NCBI GenBank assembly: GCA_017619675.1
Contig: JAFZRX010000013.1
Span: 1-64,000, forward strand
Length of the DNA: 64,000 nucleotides
Source of the DNA: Bacteroidales bacterium
GTDB taxonomy: Bacteria > Bacteroidota > Bacteroidia > Bacteroidales > UBA932
Reading direction: 5' to 3'
This document shows positions 1 through 7,958 of the stretch, piece by piece. Position 1 is the first letter of the stretch; each line of letters begins with the position of its first letter. The notes under the pieces were generated by a model. That model was given only the letters and a program-made list of their open reading frames with translations. It was not told the DNA's origin and did no database searches. Both the position numbers and the translations under genes were made by a program.

Positions 1-610
1 AACATATCTCATCTGCTATCTCTCTCTGACCGGTAACGGGGTTATAATTCAAAGCATAGAGCCAGACTGGATCATTGATGGATGCTAACAGGGTGAATCG
101 TGATTCACCTCTGGGAAGGTCTTCTCCGTCTTTCCAATAACAGTCCTTAATAATATATGGCTCAACTAAAAAATAACCATCAACATAACCTGTTGGACTT
201 TCCAGATAATCCCCTAATCTGTAAACGTGACTAACGACAACTTTAACTGAATCTGGCATGGTATCCTCTGCCCATAGGGTATCATACCCTGGGACGTTTA
301 CTTCCAGTTTGTATTTATGAAGTGGTTCAGCGGCATATTCCATCCTCCATACACCGTCCTCCTGGCGCTCAAATGATCGAGTTACCCCGGTCGTCAAATC
401 TTTCAACAAAGCCTCTGCCTCCATTACTATTGGTGCTTCCTTCAGAGATGCTCCCTTAGTATAAACGATATGCAGTTCCTGGACCGGATCGTCAGAAAGG
501 ATGCACGCAACCGCCACTGCCGGCTTCTCCTTCGCATCCATAATAATGTCTTTGACACAGGAAGTCAAAAGGAGCGGCAATAGTAGAGACAGATAAATGA
601 GAGGCTTCAT
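1..610 (-). CDS. DUF4249-family lipoprotein, N-terminal part (runs off left edge)
   Basis: The frame opens at an ATG (608-610) and stays open to base 1, giving the first 203 residues; the rest lies outside the window. It begins with a hydrophobic signal peptide ending in a lipobox (LLLTSC, Cys18), so it should be a lipid-anchored outer-membrane-associated protein. The following residues (DAKEKPAVAVACILSDDP, then a QEL-IVYTKGAS stretch) match the two intact paralogues at 1942-3168 and 3297-4550, and the motif YNPVTGQREIADEIC near the edge is shared too. DUF4249 lipoproteins are usually partners of TonB-dependent transporters, but none is visible here. The paralogy is seen directly; the family name is from recognition. 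Confidence 0.8.
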   Translation of the reverse strand, partial: MKPLIYLSLLLPLLLTSCVKDIIMDAKEKPAVAVACILSDDPVQELHIVYTKGASLKEAPIVMEAEALLKDLTTGVTRSFERQEDGVWRMEYAAEPLHKYKLEVNVPGYDTLWAEDTMPDSVKVVVSHVYRLGDYLESPTGYVDGYFLVEPYIIKDCYWKDGEDLPRGESRFTLLASINDPVWLYALNYNPVTGQREIADEIC

Positions 611-633
611 CACTTGGCAAAAAAAAAGTTAAA

Positions 634-1833
634 TTACTTTTTGAATAAGGATTTCAAGTCAATACGGAAGAAATCATCCAGAGGAAGGCCTTCAGGGCCA
701 ACAATCAAGGCTGATGTGATACGCTCAGCATAAAGTTTACTGAACTCTTGGAATCCTTTGGTATCATCAGCTGTGCTGCTCTTGACTTCAATAGCCACCA
801 AGGCCTGCCCTTTCTTTAAGACATAATCGCACTCTTTCTTCCTGTCGTTCCTCCAGTAAAGGAGATCGAATCCGTCCAGGATTGAACGGTTGGCCAGATG
901 TGCTCCCACGGCCGATTCCACCTGTCTTCCCCACTCGGCAGAATCAGTCATAGCTTCTTTGAAAGAATAAAGGCCATAACGGTTGCGGAAGGCACTGTTA
1001 TAGACTTGCATCTTGGGTACAGAATTCTTTTCCTTAATGGGAGACGGAGAGTATTTCTGAATTGGTTTTAAAGACATGGTCTGATCCAAGATATTCAAGT
1101 AGGTCTTGATGGTAGGCACCGTTCCGCTGTTCATAGTCCCCTGCATCTTGGTAAGGGACAGTTCCCGGGCCGATTCCATACAGGCAAGTTCAAACACCTG
1201 CCTGAGAAGAGCCGGATTGCGTATTTCCTCTATCTCCAGGATGTCGCGCGTAAGAATGGGGGTAATGATGGTATCTTCCATCAAATTCCGCCATCTATCC
1301 TCGTCCCTGATATCAGGGGCAAGCCCTGGAAATCCACCGAAATATATGTACTGCTGCATATTGAATCCAAAGGCGTCGTGCATCTCCTGCCATTCCCAGA
1401 AGCCCATCTTGATAGTCTCAAAGCGTCCTTCCAGTGATTCGTTCAGGCCTTTCTCCAAAAGAGCCCGGGAGGATCCCAGCAGTATGACTTTCAAATTGCG
1501 CTTTTCACGAGTATCAGCATCCCACTCCTTTTTTACCTGCTCACTCCAGCCGATAATTTTTTGGATTTCGTCAATGATGAGTATATGCTCGGCAGCCCTA
1601 TTAAGGTCCATCTTCATTCTGGCCTCCTGCCAACGGGCAGGAATCCAACTTGTATCAAAGCGGTTAACCCCATCGGCTGCAAAGGAGTCGAATGGTGTCT
1701 TTATTCCATCAATGAACTGACCGACAAGTGTAGATTTACCCACCTGACGGGGGCCCATGATTATTTGCATCCGCCGCCTAGGCTCTGCCATACGGCTCTT
1801 TAACAGGGCTAAGTGACTTCTCTCGTAAAGCAT
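634..1833 (-). CDS. AAA-family ATPase with C-terminal DUF4143 nuclease-like domain
   Basis: The 399-residue protein carries a Walker A motif (GPRQVGKST, residues 27-35), a Walker B (ILIIDEIQK, about 85-93) and an arginine-rich sensor region. The C-terminal DUF4143 part contains the ECDYVL...AIEVKSS pattern that resembles the PD-(D/E)XK fold. This is the widespread ATPase family (AAA_14 plus DUF4143) found across anaerobes and often mobile; its cellular role is unknown. It sits between two tandem DUF4249 paralogues on the same strand, 24 bp upstream of the left-edge one, so it interrupts the array. All catalytic ATPase motifs look intact. The start at 1833 is the first Met and precedes the Walker A by the usual distance. 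Its base composition is as AT-rich as the island to its right. Confidence 0.85.
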   Translation of the reverse strand: MLYERSHLALLKSRMAEPRRRMQIIMGPRQVGKSTLVGQFIDGIKTPFDSFAADGVNRFDTSWIPARWQEARMKMDLNRAAEHILIIDEIQKIIGWSEQVKKEWDADTREKRNLKVILLGSSRALLEKGLNESLEGRFETIKMGFWEWQEMHDAFGFNMQQYIYFGGFPGLAPDIRDEDRWRNLMEDTIITPILTRDILEIEEIRNPALLRQVFELACMESARELSLTKMQGTMNSGTVPTIKTYLNILDQTMSLKPIQKYSPSPIKEKNSVPKMQVYNSAFRNRYGLYSFKEAMTDSAEWGRQVESAVGAHLANRSILDGFDLLYWRNDRKKECDYVLKKGQALVAIEVKSSTADDTKGFQEFSKLYAERITSALIVGPEGLPLDDFFRIDLKSLFKK

Positions 1834-1941
1834 ATTTCTAAATTATGTTTTGCAAATTTATAAAATATATTTTACAAAATCTAAATAACGCAAGATAAAT
1901 ATAGATTATACTCATAGGATTAATAATCTGCCATCCTCATA

Positions 1942-3168
1942 TTAAGGATAGAAATAGTCCCTTACTGCCTCTTGGAATGAGGATGACTCTCTGCTTCGGT
2001 CATAATCAATGAATGTGCCCTCTGATGACCACTGGAATTGCCGTTCTATCTTACAGCCAAACACGCCCAGTTGTGGTAAGCCATTGCTATCTTTAATGTT
2101 AGCATAGAAATTATCTCTAAGAAATATTGTGGTCAAATCTGTTGAAGTGTTAATCCCCATAAAATGAAATGCTTCCTTTAAATACTTGTCTAACTGATTT
2201 GAAACAGCCGTCCATACTACGTATCCTTCATCTTCAGCCAGATTACGTACAAAGCCATGATTGCCATGATGGAACCTGAAATCCATAAAATTATCAGGAC
2301 AATTGAATTTCCCATTGAAACTACCGGAAATGCCGAAACCTAAGGGGTAACCCCCAAGGTCCCTTGGCGCAATCCGAATATAACTGTTGTGCATTGGACT
2401 CCCTTCCAACCAAGGATACAAAGCTTTAACATGAGTATCTTTAAGCAGTTCTTCGTACAGAGGCCATATAGGATAAGGTATACGCTCTTCCCATTGAGGT
2501 GGTGTGTATATACCACCTGTTATGTTAAATTGATCTGCCTCAGAATAATCCGTACATATGTTATCAACTATTTCACGTTCACCCGTAATAGGATTGTAAT
2601 TCATAGCAAATATCCATACCGGATCATTTAGTGAAAGGACTCCAAAAAAAGTTTCTCCTCGTGGAAGGTCTTCCCCATCTTCCCACCAGGGACCACCTGC
2701 AAGTACGAGGTCTCCTGTGGGAGAAGGCACCTCAAGATATCCATTAGGACTCTGAACATAGAAAGCAAGCCAATAACGATGCTGAAGATATACCCGTACT
2801 GAGTCCGGCATCGTATCCTCTGCTATAAGGGTGTCGTATCCGGGAACAGTTACTTCCAGCCTGTACCTGTGCTCTGGTACAGCGGCATAGTCCATCCTCC
2901 ATACGCCGTCCTCCTGGCGCTCAAAGGATCTCGTTTCGCCTGTGGTTAGATCTTTCAGAACAGCGACTGCCTCCATCACCTTTGGTGCATTTTCAACAGA
3001 AGCCCCTTTGGTGTAAACTATATGGAGCTCCTGAACAGGATCGTCAGACAGAATGCAAGCCACCGCCACTTCCGGCTTCTCCTTCGCATCCATAATTACG
3101 TCTTTGACGCAGGAGGAAAGTCCCGTCAGAAGCATTAAACACAGTGCTGTTATGTATCCTCTTTTCAT
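1942..3168 (-). CDS. DUF4249-family lipoprotein (paralogue 2)
   Basis: This 408-residue protein has a signal peptide with lipobox (LTGLSSC), then an N-terminal beta-rich region of about 125 residues nearly identical to the paralogue at 3297-4550 (for example RYRLEVTVPGYDTL and FERQEDGVWRMDYAAVPEH). After that the two diverge strongly, rejoining at short islands such as DLPRGET, NYNP-TG and LRDNFYANIKD. DUF4249 proteins are surface or periplasm-facing lipoproteins of Bacteroidetes that normally accompany a TonB-dependent receptor. The substrate cannot be inferred. The gene is complete, ending in DYFYP, and lies in the same orientation as its neighbours. Confidence 0.85.
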   Translation of the reverse strand: MKRGYITALCLMLLTGLSSCVKDVIMDAKEKPEVAVACILSDDPVQELHIVYTKGASVENAPKVMEAVAVLKDLTTGETRSFERQEDGVWRMDYAAVPEHRYRLEVTVPGYDTLIAEDTMPDSVRVYLQHRYWLAFYVQSPNGYLEVPSPTGDLVLAGGPWWEDGEDLPRGETFFGVLSLNDPVWIFAMNYNPITGEREIVDNICTDYSEADQFNITGGIYTPPQWEERIPYPIWPLYEELLKDTHVKALYPWLEGSPMHNSYIRIAPRDLGGYPLGFGISGSFNGKFNCPDNFMDFRFHHGNHGFVRNLAEDEGYVVWTAVSNQLDKYLKEAFHFMGINTSTDLTTIFLRDNFYANIKDSNGLPQLGVFGCKIERQFQWSSEGTFIDYDRSRESSSFQEAVRDYFYP

Positions 3169-3296
3169 CTAGTCCTAATTAATACCTGTCATTTCTTCAG
3201 AACTATTTCATTTTTCCACGCCGGTTCCTGGGCACCTAGGAACTGGCATGGTATAGAGAGCCAATAAAAAGGCTATTTTGCTATTAGAAATTACCA

Positions 3297-4550
3297 TTAA
3301 TTTTGGGAATAGGAGTCTGGGTACCATATGTTTGGCCAGTTTTCATTGCCGTATATGCCCTCAGCGGACCACTGGCATTTCCGCTCTATCTTGCAGCCGA
3401 ACACGCCCAATTTTGAACGACCGTTGATGTCTTTAATGTTTGCATAGAAATTGTCCCTGAGGTAGATTGTAGACAAGTCTGCCGATTTTTCCATCTCCTG
3501 CAATTCATAGGCATTCTTGAAGTAATTGTCTAGCAATTCAGAAACAGCCATACAAACAACATATCCTTCGTCATCGGCAAGTTCGCGCACATAACTGATG
3601 GGATTTCCGTTATACTTATAGTATCCGAAGTTGTCAGGACAGTTGTATTTCCCGCTGAAATTGCCGGAAATTCTAAAAAGCTCTAAGTCGAAAGAAGCAT
3701 TAGGATCCTTTCTAATTGGAGCAATGCGGATATACTTCTTGTGCAAAGGACGTCCCTCAAGGGAAGGGTACAAACCTCTGATATTAGTGCCCGCCAGCAG
3801 TGTTTCATACTGAGGCTTGACAGGAAATGGGAGGGGCTCATTCCATAGTGGAGTGGCATATATCATTCCTGATAAGTTGAAGTCATCTTCATAAGGGCAA
3901 TCGGAGCAGATCTCATCAGCTATCTCACGATGGCCCGTAACCGGATTATAATTCATCGCATAAATCCACAGCGGATAGTTCGTAGGATAAAGGGCAAAAA
4001 TGGTCTCCCCTCGAGGCAAGTCATCAGGGTCAAGTTCGTCACTGATCAACAAATCATCCTTGTATAAGTCATAGTTTGGATCATCTTCGAAATTATACCC
4101 CTCCACATAAGAGGCTGGAATAGGAATCTCAAGCGCCTGATACCATTGGTAATTGTTGCGAACATGAATAGGGAATGAGTCAGGCATAGTATCTTCCGCT
4201 ACAAGGGTATCGTATCCAGGAACAGTTACTTCCAGCCTGTACCTGTGCTCTGGTACAGCGGCATAGTCCATCCTCCATACGCCGTCCTCCTGGCGCTCGA
4301 ATGTTCGAGTTACCCCAGTTGTCAAATCTGTCAACAACGCCTCCGCCTCCATTACCTTTGGCGCTTCTTTCAGAGATGCTCCCTTTGTATATACGATATT
4401 CAGTTCCTGAACAGGATCGTCAGAAAGAATGCACGCCACTGCAACTGCAGGATTGTCCTTCGCATCCATAATGACGTCTTTGACGCAGGAAGAAAGTCCA
4501 GTCAGAAGCATTACACACAGTGCCGCAATAAATGCCCTCCTCATAAACAT
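3297..4550 (-). CDS. DUF4249-family lipoprotein (paralogue 3)
   Basis: The 417-residue lipoprotein is closely related to the gene at 1942-3168 in its first third and divergent after that, with an insertion around residues 140-180 that the paralogue lacks. The lipobox is LTGLSSC. Two starts are possible: Met1 at 4550 or Met3 at 4544 (MRRAF), and the latter gives the same signal peptide as the paralogue. It is the promoter-proximal member of the minus-strand array, since the Rhs island begins on its upstream side. No TonB-dependent partner is seen. Confidence 0.85.
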   Translation of the reverse strand: MFMRRAFIAALCVMLLTGLSSCVKDVIMDAKDNPAVAVACILSDDPVQELNIVYTKGASLKEAPKVMEAEALLTDLTTGVTRTFERQEDGVWRMDYAAVPEHRYRLEVTVPGYDTLVAEDTMPDSFPIHVRNNYQWYQALEIPIPASYVEGYNFEDDPNYDLYKDDLLISDELDPDDLPRGETIFALYPTNYPLWIYAMNYNPVTGHREIADEICSDCPYEDDFNLSGMIYATPLWNEPLPFPVKPQYETLLAGTNIRGLYPSLEGRPLHKKYIRIAPIRKDPNASFDLELFRISGNFSGKYNCPDNFGYYKYNGNPISYVRELADDEGYVVCMAVSELLDNYFKNAYELQEMEKSADLSTIYLRDNFYANIKDINGRSKLGVFGCKIERKCQWSAEGIYGNENWPNIWYPDSYSQN

Positions 4551-4650
4551 ATTTCTTGTTATGAATGTAAAAATAAACTATTGTAGTTAGAAAAGCAACC
4601 CTCGCCCTGATGGTGTTGACAATACCGCCGGAAATCAATATCTTTGATTC

Positions 4651-4970
4651 GTGAGCTATTATGATTACAGGGCACAGGTGGTTACAATAGAGGGCAAGAA
4701 ACTAAAACTCCAAGTAAAACGCTATGGAAGAGTAAGCAAAAAGAAGGATTTCAACTCGATATAGAAGTCCCTGGAACAAGAGAAGGACAAATACATCTTC
4801 AGAATAAAAGTAATAAAAAGAAATTTCTTTATCGTGACGGAAAATTCTTTTCAAAGAATCCGAAAACTGGTGAATGGAATGTTCCGGCGCCAAAAGAAGT
4901 TAATAAACTATTTGACCGCGATGACTTTAGAAAAGCTCTTCAAAAAGGGGAACAATACCTCGGTAAATGA
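4651..4970 (+). pseudogene. Rhs/YD-repeat polymorphic toxin C-terminal tip joined to a scrap of Rhs core
   Basis: Bases 4651-4683 encode an Rhs-core peptide (SYYDYRAQVV) almost identical in DNA to 7387-7419. From 4683 a different frame runs to a TGA at 4968-4970 and encodes about 95 residues with the layout of toxin tips at the ends of Rhs and wall-associated proteins: GFQLDIEVPGTREGQIHLQ, then an aromatic/basic KKFLYRDGKFF patch, then NVPAPKEVNKLF and an ending KALQKGEQYLGK. The core scrap and the tip are in different frames, so the junction is broken. No signal or start codon is attached, so as it stands this is an orphan tip. The toxin activity is unknown to me. The immunity candidate follows at once. 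The tip identification rests on pattern recognition only. Confidence 0.6.
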
Positions 4971-5469
4971 TAGAATTCTTTTATTATCTTCAAATAAAGC
5001 CTTTCGTTCCCTTGTTGATGGATTAGATTCCAAAGCAAAGATTCCAAGTATTCCTCATCGATATGACATTTGTAGTAAATGTATAGTTTATTTTGAGGAA
5101 TTCGGCATTTATACCTATTCTAATATATCTAGCAAACAATTATCAGCAAACATCACATATAGTATTGATGATCCCACTGCAAATGAATGGTCTCTTAATA
5201 AGATCCTAATAGATGAAGGTAATGTCCATGATTCTCTTTTGTGTGCATTATCTTTCACACAATCACTTATTAAACGATTATGTATTATTGAAGATAACTT
5301 TAGGATTGTGGTCGCTTATAATCCCCCCGAACCTGAGGATGTTTTTGATGGTATAGATTGTACAGTTTCTTTTTATAAGATTCGACCCGAATTGCCAGAC
5401 ATTTATGATCAAGATATTGAGTCTTATTCTCAAGCTCTGTTTTTCTGTGATATATGCTGTGATGTATGA
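4921..5469 (+). CDS. Putative immunity protein for the preceding Rhs toxin tip
   Basis: This is an AT-rich frame of about 180 residues with no domain I recognise, rich in acidic and aromatic residues, ending in FFCDICCDV. It directly follows and overlaps the toxin tip, which is where immunity genes sit. The start is uncertain. In-frame ATGs at 4834, 4879 and 4921 all lie inside the toxin frame. A more natural start (ATG 4967, overlapping the toxin stop as ATGA, giving MIEFFYYLQ) is in another frame that stops within about 55 bp, so a one-base deletion near 4990-5000 may have broken the gene. If that is right, this is a pseudogene. The stop overlaps the following Rhs scrap. Confidence 0.5.
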   Translation: MTLEKLFKKGNNTSVNDRILLLSSNKAFRSLVDGLDSKAKIPSIPHRYDICSKCIVYFEEFGIYTYSNISSKQLSANITYSIDDPTANEWSLNKILIDEGNVHDSLLCALSFTQSLIKRLCIIEDNFRIVVAYNPPEPEDVFDGIDCTVSFYKIRPELPDIYDQDIESYSQALFFCDICCDV

Positions 5470-5738
5470 CTAGCAGTTATAACCTAAGTATGGAGCATGT
5501 TCGCCTTTCGATTTACAATTCGTATGCTTTCACTTATGACGGTATTGGACGGTTGTTGAATGCCACATATACTGACCATGCCTCTACCAGCGTAAAGTTC
5601 ACTGAGAATGTGACATATGACAGAAGTGGTAACATTTTGAGTCTGGAGCGCTACGGTCGCACCGGTTCTTCCTCTTTCGGGAAGATAGACAACCTTGCCT
5701 ATATGTACAGCGACAATAAGCGTTGCACTTCGGAATAG
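5466..5738 (+). pseudogene. Rhs/YD-repeat core fragment
   Basis: The 90-residue frame contains two YD-repeat signatures: AFTYDGIGRLLNATYTD and VTYDRSGNILSLERYGR. These repeats normally occur dozens of times in a large shell-forming Rhs protein, so this is a fragment. It starts by overlapping the stop of the putative immunity gene (ATGA) and ends abruptly in a frame not related to the repeat. Short core fragments next to orphan toxin/immunity cassettes are known to supply homology for recombination into a full-length rhs gene; whether one exists elsewhere in this genome cannot be told from the window. Confidence 0.7.
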
Positions 5739-5905
5739 AATCCAGCTGACACTATGAAACCATACATTGCACTCACTGATAAGACCAGAAAGAAGATGAT
5801 GGAAACAAACTTTTGATGATATGGAAAAGATGAGATGAAGGGGAAATGGCTCCAATGCTGTTTCCCTTTTTTTCTGTATGGGAGGGAATGGTAAAGAAAG
5901 ATGAT

Positions 5906-5913
5906 TATCTTTG
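5906..5913 (+). promoter_or_regulatory. Bacteroidetes-type -7 box (TATCTTTG)
   Basis: An exact TAnnTTTG match lies 38 bp upstream of the ATG at 5952. No clear -33 TTG element is found at the usual 19-21 bp spacing, so only half of the promoter is supported. Between 5739 and here I see no gene beyond a 20-codon frame at 5755. Confidence 0.35.
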
Positions 5914-5951
5914 TGTTGTCAATTATCCCCAATCATAATCATTTGATAGCC

Positions 5952-6272
5952 ATGAAGGAAGGTAATAACAAGAAGTTCCCCTGGTCAGATTTCTGGGCCA
6001 TAATTTGTGGGGTCATCTGTCTCCTGCAGGGAGCCTTTTTTTGCATGATGATTGTCCATTACTATCAGTGGCTGGATGGAATGATGTGGGAATTTGTGGA
6101 GCCATACTGGTACACCATCCCTCAATTCTTGCTATGCATGGCTGGAATAATTCTTACTATAAGGAGATTCATAAGAAAGAAAAAAGGGCTGGCTATCAAG
6201 GAGAATGAATGGATTCCCTTGATTGTCAGCTATGCCTTCTCTCTTGTCTTTTTCTTCTTGGTTTTTATGTAA
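5952..6272 (+). CDS. Small integral membrane protein, function unknown
   Basis: The protein has about 106 residues from the ATG at 5952 (MKEGNNKKFPW); an upstream in-frame ATG at 5901 overlaps the likely promoter and is less probable. It has three hydrophobic segments (around AIICGVICLLQGAFF, IPQFLLCMAGIILT and VSYAFSLVFFFLVF) separated by basic loops. I recognise no family. It sits between Rhs scraps in the position where orphan immunity genes are often found, and several immunity families are small membrane proteins, but that role is inference only. Confidence 0.5.
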   Translation: MKEGNNKKFPWSDFWAIICGVICLLQGAFFCMMIVHYYQWLDGMMWEFVEPYWYTIPQFLLCMAGIILTIRRFIRKKKGLAIKENEWIPLIVSYAFSLVFFFLVFM

Positions 6273-6403
6273 GCTGCATCACAGTATAAGATGATCAGAG
6301 ACATCAAAAAGGACAAATAGCCTCTCCACAGAACCCACCAAAATAGGGTCTTGTCACACTTTGGTGCAATTTTGGTGCTTTTTTTTGGAGCCCAGAAACA
6401 AGA

Positions 6404-6437
6404 AAAACCCCCTCTAAGTACACTCAGAGGGGGTTTT
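6404..6437. terminator. Strong bidirectional hairpin terminator
   Basis: A perfect 12-bp inverted repeat (AAAACCCCCTCT and AGAGGGGGTTTT) is separated by a 10-base loop, with A and T runs on both sides so that it can act on either strand. It closes the transcript from 5952-6272. Confidence 0.75.
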
Positions 6438-6640
6438 AAAATTGGTTCCAGCGGAGAGGACGAGAGTAAAGTCCCATTTCTCAAGGTGCATTGCGAAAAA
6501 CCTCGTTCCTATCCAAAACTAGTCAAATAAGTGACAATCTGAGATTTGCGGGATATCAGAGAAAGAGTCCCATATTGCGATTCTTATCGAAATCTATCGT
6601 TCTTTTCGTCTTGGTGCGATGAAATTGCACGAAAAATGAC
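6438..6640. other. Non-coding stretch with a tRNA-Ser 3'-end-like scrap
   Basis: I see no gene here. Bases 6451-6466, read on the minus strand (CTCTCGTCCTCTCCGC), resemble the T-arm and acceptor end of a bacterial serine tRNA, but the rest of the cloverleaf is absent. Together with the terminator before it, this looks like the kind of junction left beside integrated elements; that reading is weak. Confidence 0.25.
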
Positions 6641-6679
6641 TCCCAGATTTCTCCGGGAGCCTTCTCAATAAAAAACAAA

Positions 6680-6770
6680 GCCTAGCATATCGTTCTGATA
6701 TACTTGGCTATTCTTTCTTTTTATATCTTTGAAGTAAACTATTCAACTGTATAAAAATGGGGATGGGCAC
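6680..6770 (+). repeat. Direct repeat copy 1: intergenic promoter-bearing module
   Basis: This stretch of about 91 bp is repeated at 7701-7792 with only about six differences and one indel. Each copy follows a terminator-like hairpin (here CTCCC at 6641-6645 pairing with GGGAG at 6655-6659). Each contains a small ATATC/GATAT palindrome, then a -7 promoter box (TATCTTTG, 6724-6731) and a G-rich end. Copy 1 directly precedes the lipoprotein gene at 6809, so it probably carries that gene's promoter. Confidence 0.75.
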
Positions 6771-6808
6771 ATCCATGCGATAAAAAAAGGATATAGGAGG
6801 AAAAGACA

Positions 6809-7378
6809 ATGAAGTTATTTTATTTTTTCTTATTCTTATTTCTAGTGACGGCTTGTGCTCCCAATAAAGAGGAAACCTTTTTAGTTTTTAATAATATCTC
6901 CTATCCCACAGATACTCCTTTCTCGATAAGCGTTTATAAGAATTATGATTATTTCATTGACTATCAAGGATCTCACTATTTGGGAAAGATGCATCCTGAT
7001 TCCTCTGTGTTTTCTATTCTGTATAGATATTACACGAACGCAGAAGTAGATAGTTTGGGCTTAACAATAGGTAATGACTATCTCGCTGAAACAATTTCTC
7101 TTGATAATCAATTAGCGGAAGACCTAACAAAAATAAGCCTTCTTTTCAAAAGATTGCGAACGCTAGATTCTAATCTATACTTGGATGAAATGAGTGTAGA
7201 TGAAACTCATTCTCTTTGGCTTAAGGTCCGTTGGAATAGAAATTGGAACTTTTACTATATTTTAATTACAGATGATTTCAATCAAAGTATTCAAAACTCT
7301 TCAGAATCAAATTATGAAAAAGAATATATCATGATTACACCCTCAGTTTTTTATAGGAATCTTCATTATAAGCGCTAA
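6809..7378 (+). CDS. AT-rich lipoprotein, function unknown
   Basis: The 189-residue protein begins with a signal peptide and lipobox (FLVTAC, Cys16), so it should be membrane-anchored by lipid. The mature part has alternating polar and aromatic residues (YDYFIDYQGSHYLGKMHPD, RWNRNWNFYYILI) suggesting beta structure. I do not recognise a family. An unusually good Shine-Dalgarno (AGGAGG) lies 9 bp before the ATG, rare in Bacteroidetes. It is preceded by the promoter-bearing repeat and followed after 8 bp by an Rhs-core scrap. An orphan immunity role is possible from context but not shown. Confidence 0.65.
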   Translation: MKLFYFFLFLFLVTACAPNKEETFLVFNNISYPTDTPFSISVYKNYDYFIDYQGSHYLGKMHPDSSVFSILYRYYTNAEVDSLGLTIGNDYLAETISLDNQLAEDLTKISLLFKRLRTLDSNLYLDEMSVDETHSLWLKVRWNRNWNFYYILITDDFNQSIQNSSESNYEKEYIMITPSVFYRNLHYKR

Positions 7379-7386
7379 GTATTATT

Positions 7387-7624
7387 GTGAGCTATTATGA
7401 TTACAAGGCACAGGTGGTTCAGCACAGGGCATCCACCCATCTCGGAGGAATCGAGAAGGACTGGTTCGGATACGACTTCGTTGGCAATGTGACGGCACAC
7501 AAGACTGAGCACAAGCCATCACCAGGCACGTCCCTGATTGAGACCACGACCCAGACATATGACCTCTGGGGCACTGGTCACCACCCACAAGATTGTAGCC
7601 TCCTCTGTTTTTCGTGTAGATTAA
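7387..7624 (+). pseudogene. Rhs core fragment with frameshift
   Basis: The start encodes SYYDYKAQVVQHRASTHLGG and later TTTQTYDLWG, a pattern typical of the N-terminal half of Bacteroidetes Rhs-repeat proteins. Its first 33 bases match 4651-4683 with one mismatch. Homology continues past about 7567 in another frame (LVTTHKIVASS), so there is at least one frameshift, and it ends at a TAA near 7624. It is too short to be a functional Rhs protein. Confidence 0.65.
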
Positions 7625-7653
7625 AATTTAACAATCATTATATCATAACAATT

Positions 7654-7684
7654 AAAGGCTCCCGGATTTACCTTAGGAGCCTTT
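7654..7684 (+). terminator. Hairpin terminator before repeat copy 2
   Basis: A 9-bp perfect stem (AAAGGCTCC and GGAGCCTTT) with a 13-base loop is followed by a T-rich run. It occupies the same position relative to the direct repeat as the weaker hairpin at 6641-6659. Confidence 0.65.
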
Positions 7685-7700
7685 TCCTTTTTAAAAAAAA

Positions 7701-7792
7701 GCCTAGCATATCGTTCTGATATACTTGGCTATTCTTTCTTTTTTATATATTTGAAGTAAACTATTCCTCTGTATAAAAAAGGGGATGGGGAC
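7701..7792 (+). repeat. Direct repeat copy 2: intergenic promoter-bearing module
   Basis: This is the second copy of the unit at 6680-6770. Its -7 box reads TATATTTG (7746-7753), still a full TAnnTTTG match. Unlike copy 1 it is followed only by a 42-codon frame, so its original gene seems lost. Confidence 0.75.
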
Positions 7793-7913
7793 ACCTTTTT
7801 TCCCGACAACAGTTCTTCCTGATGCAAGAGTATATAGATTAGTTTCTAAAGACAGTCTATTGTTGATTCAGCGCTATTCATTAGTGCCGTCGTACGAAAT
7901 TGATTCTTTTTAA
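7785..7913 (+). pseudogene. Short remnant frame fused to the end of repeat copy 2
   Basis: A 42-codon frame starts at an ATG inside the repeat (MGTPFFP) and runs to TAA. Its second half (VYRLVSKDSLLLIQRYSLV) has protein-like composition. I read it as the 3' end of a deleted gene that once followed the repeat, as the lipoprotein gene follows copy 1. No family is recognisable. An imperfect GC-rich hairpin follows at 7913-7951. Confidence 0.3.
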
Positions 7914-7958
7914 TGCGCCTCGCGTCCAATTCTAGGGGACGAGGGGGCGCATTCTCCG

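Noticed and set aside
6438-6540. A complete serine tRNA gene
   Set aside because: Only the 3'-end-like 16 bases are present; no matching 5' acceptor strand, D-arm or anticodon arm could be found.
7913-7951. Rho-independent terminator after the remnant frame
   Set aside because: The arms pair imperfectly (extra bases in the right arm) and no T run follows, so it is only noted as a hairpin.
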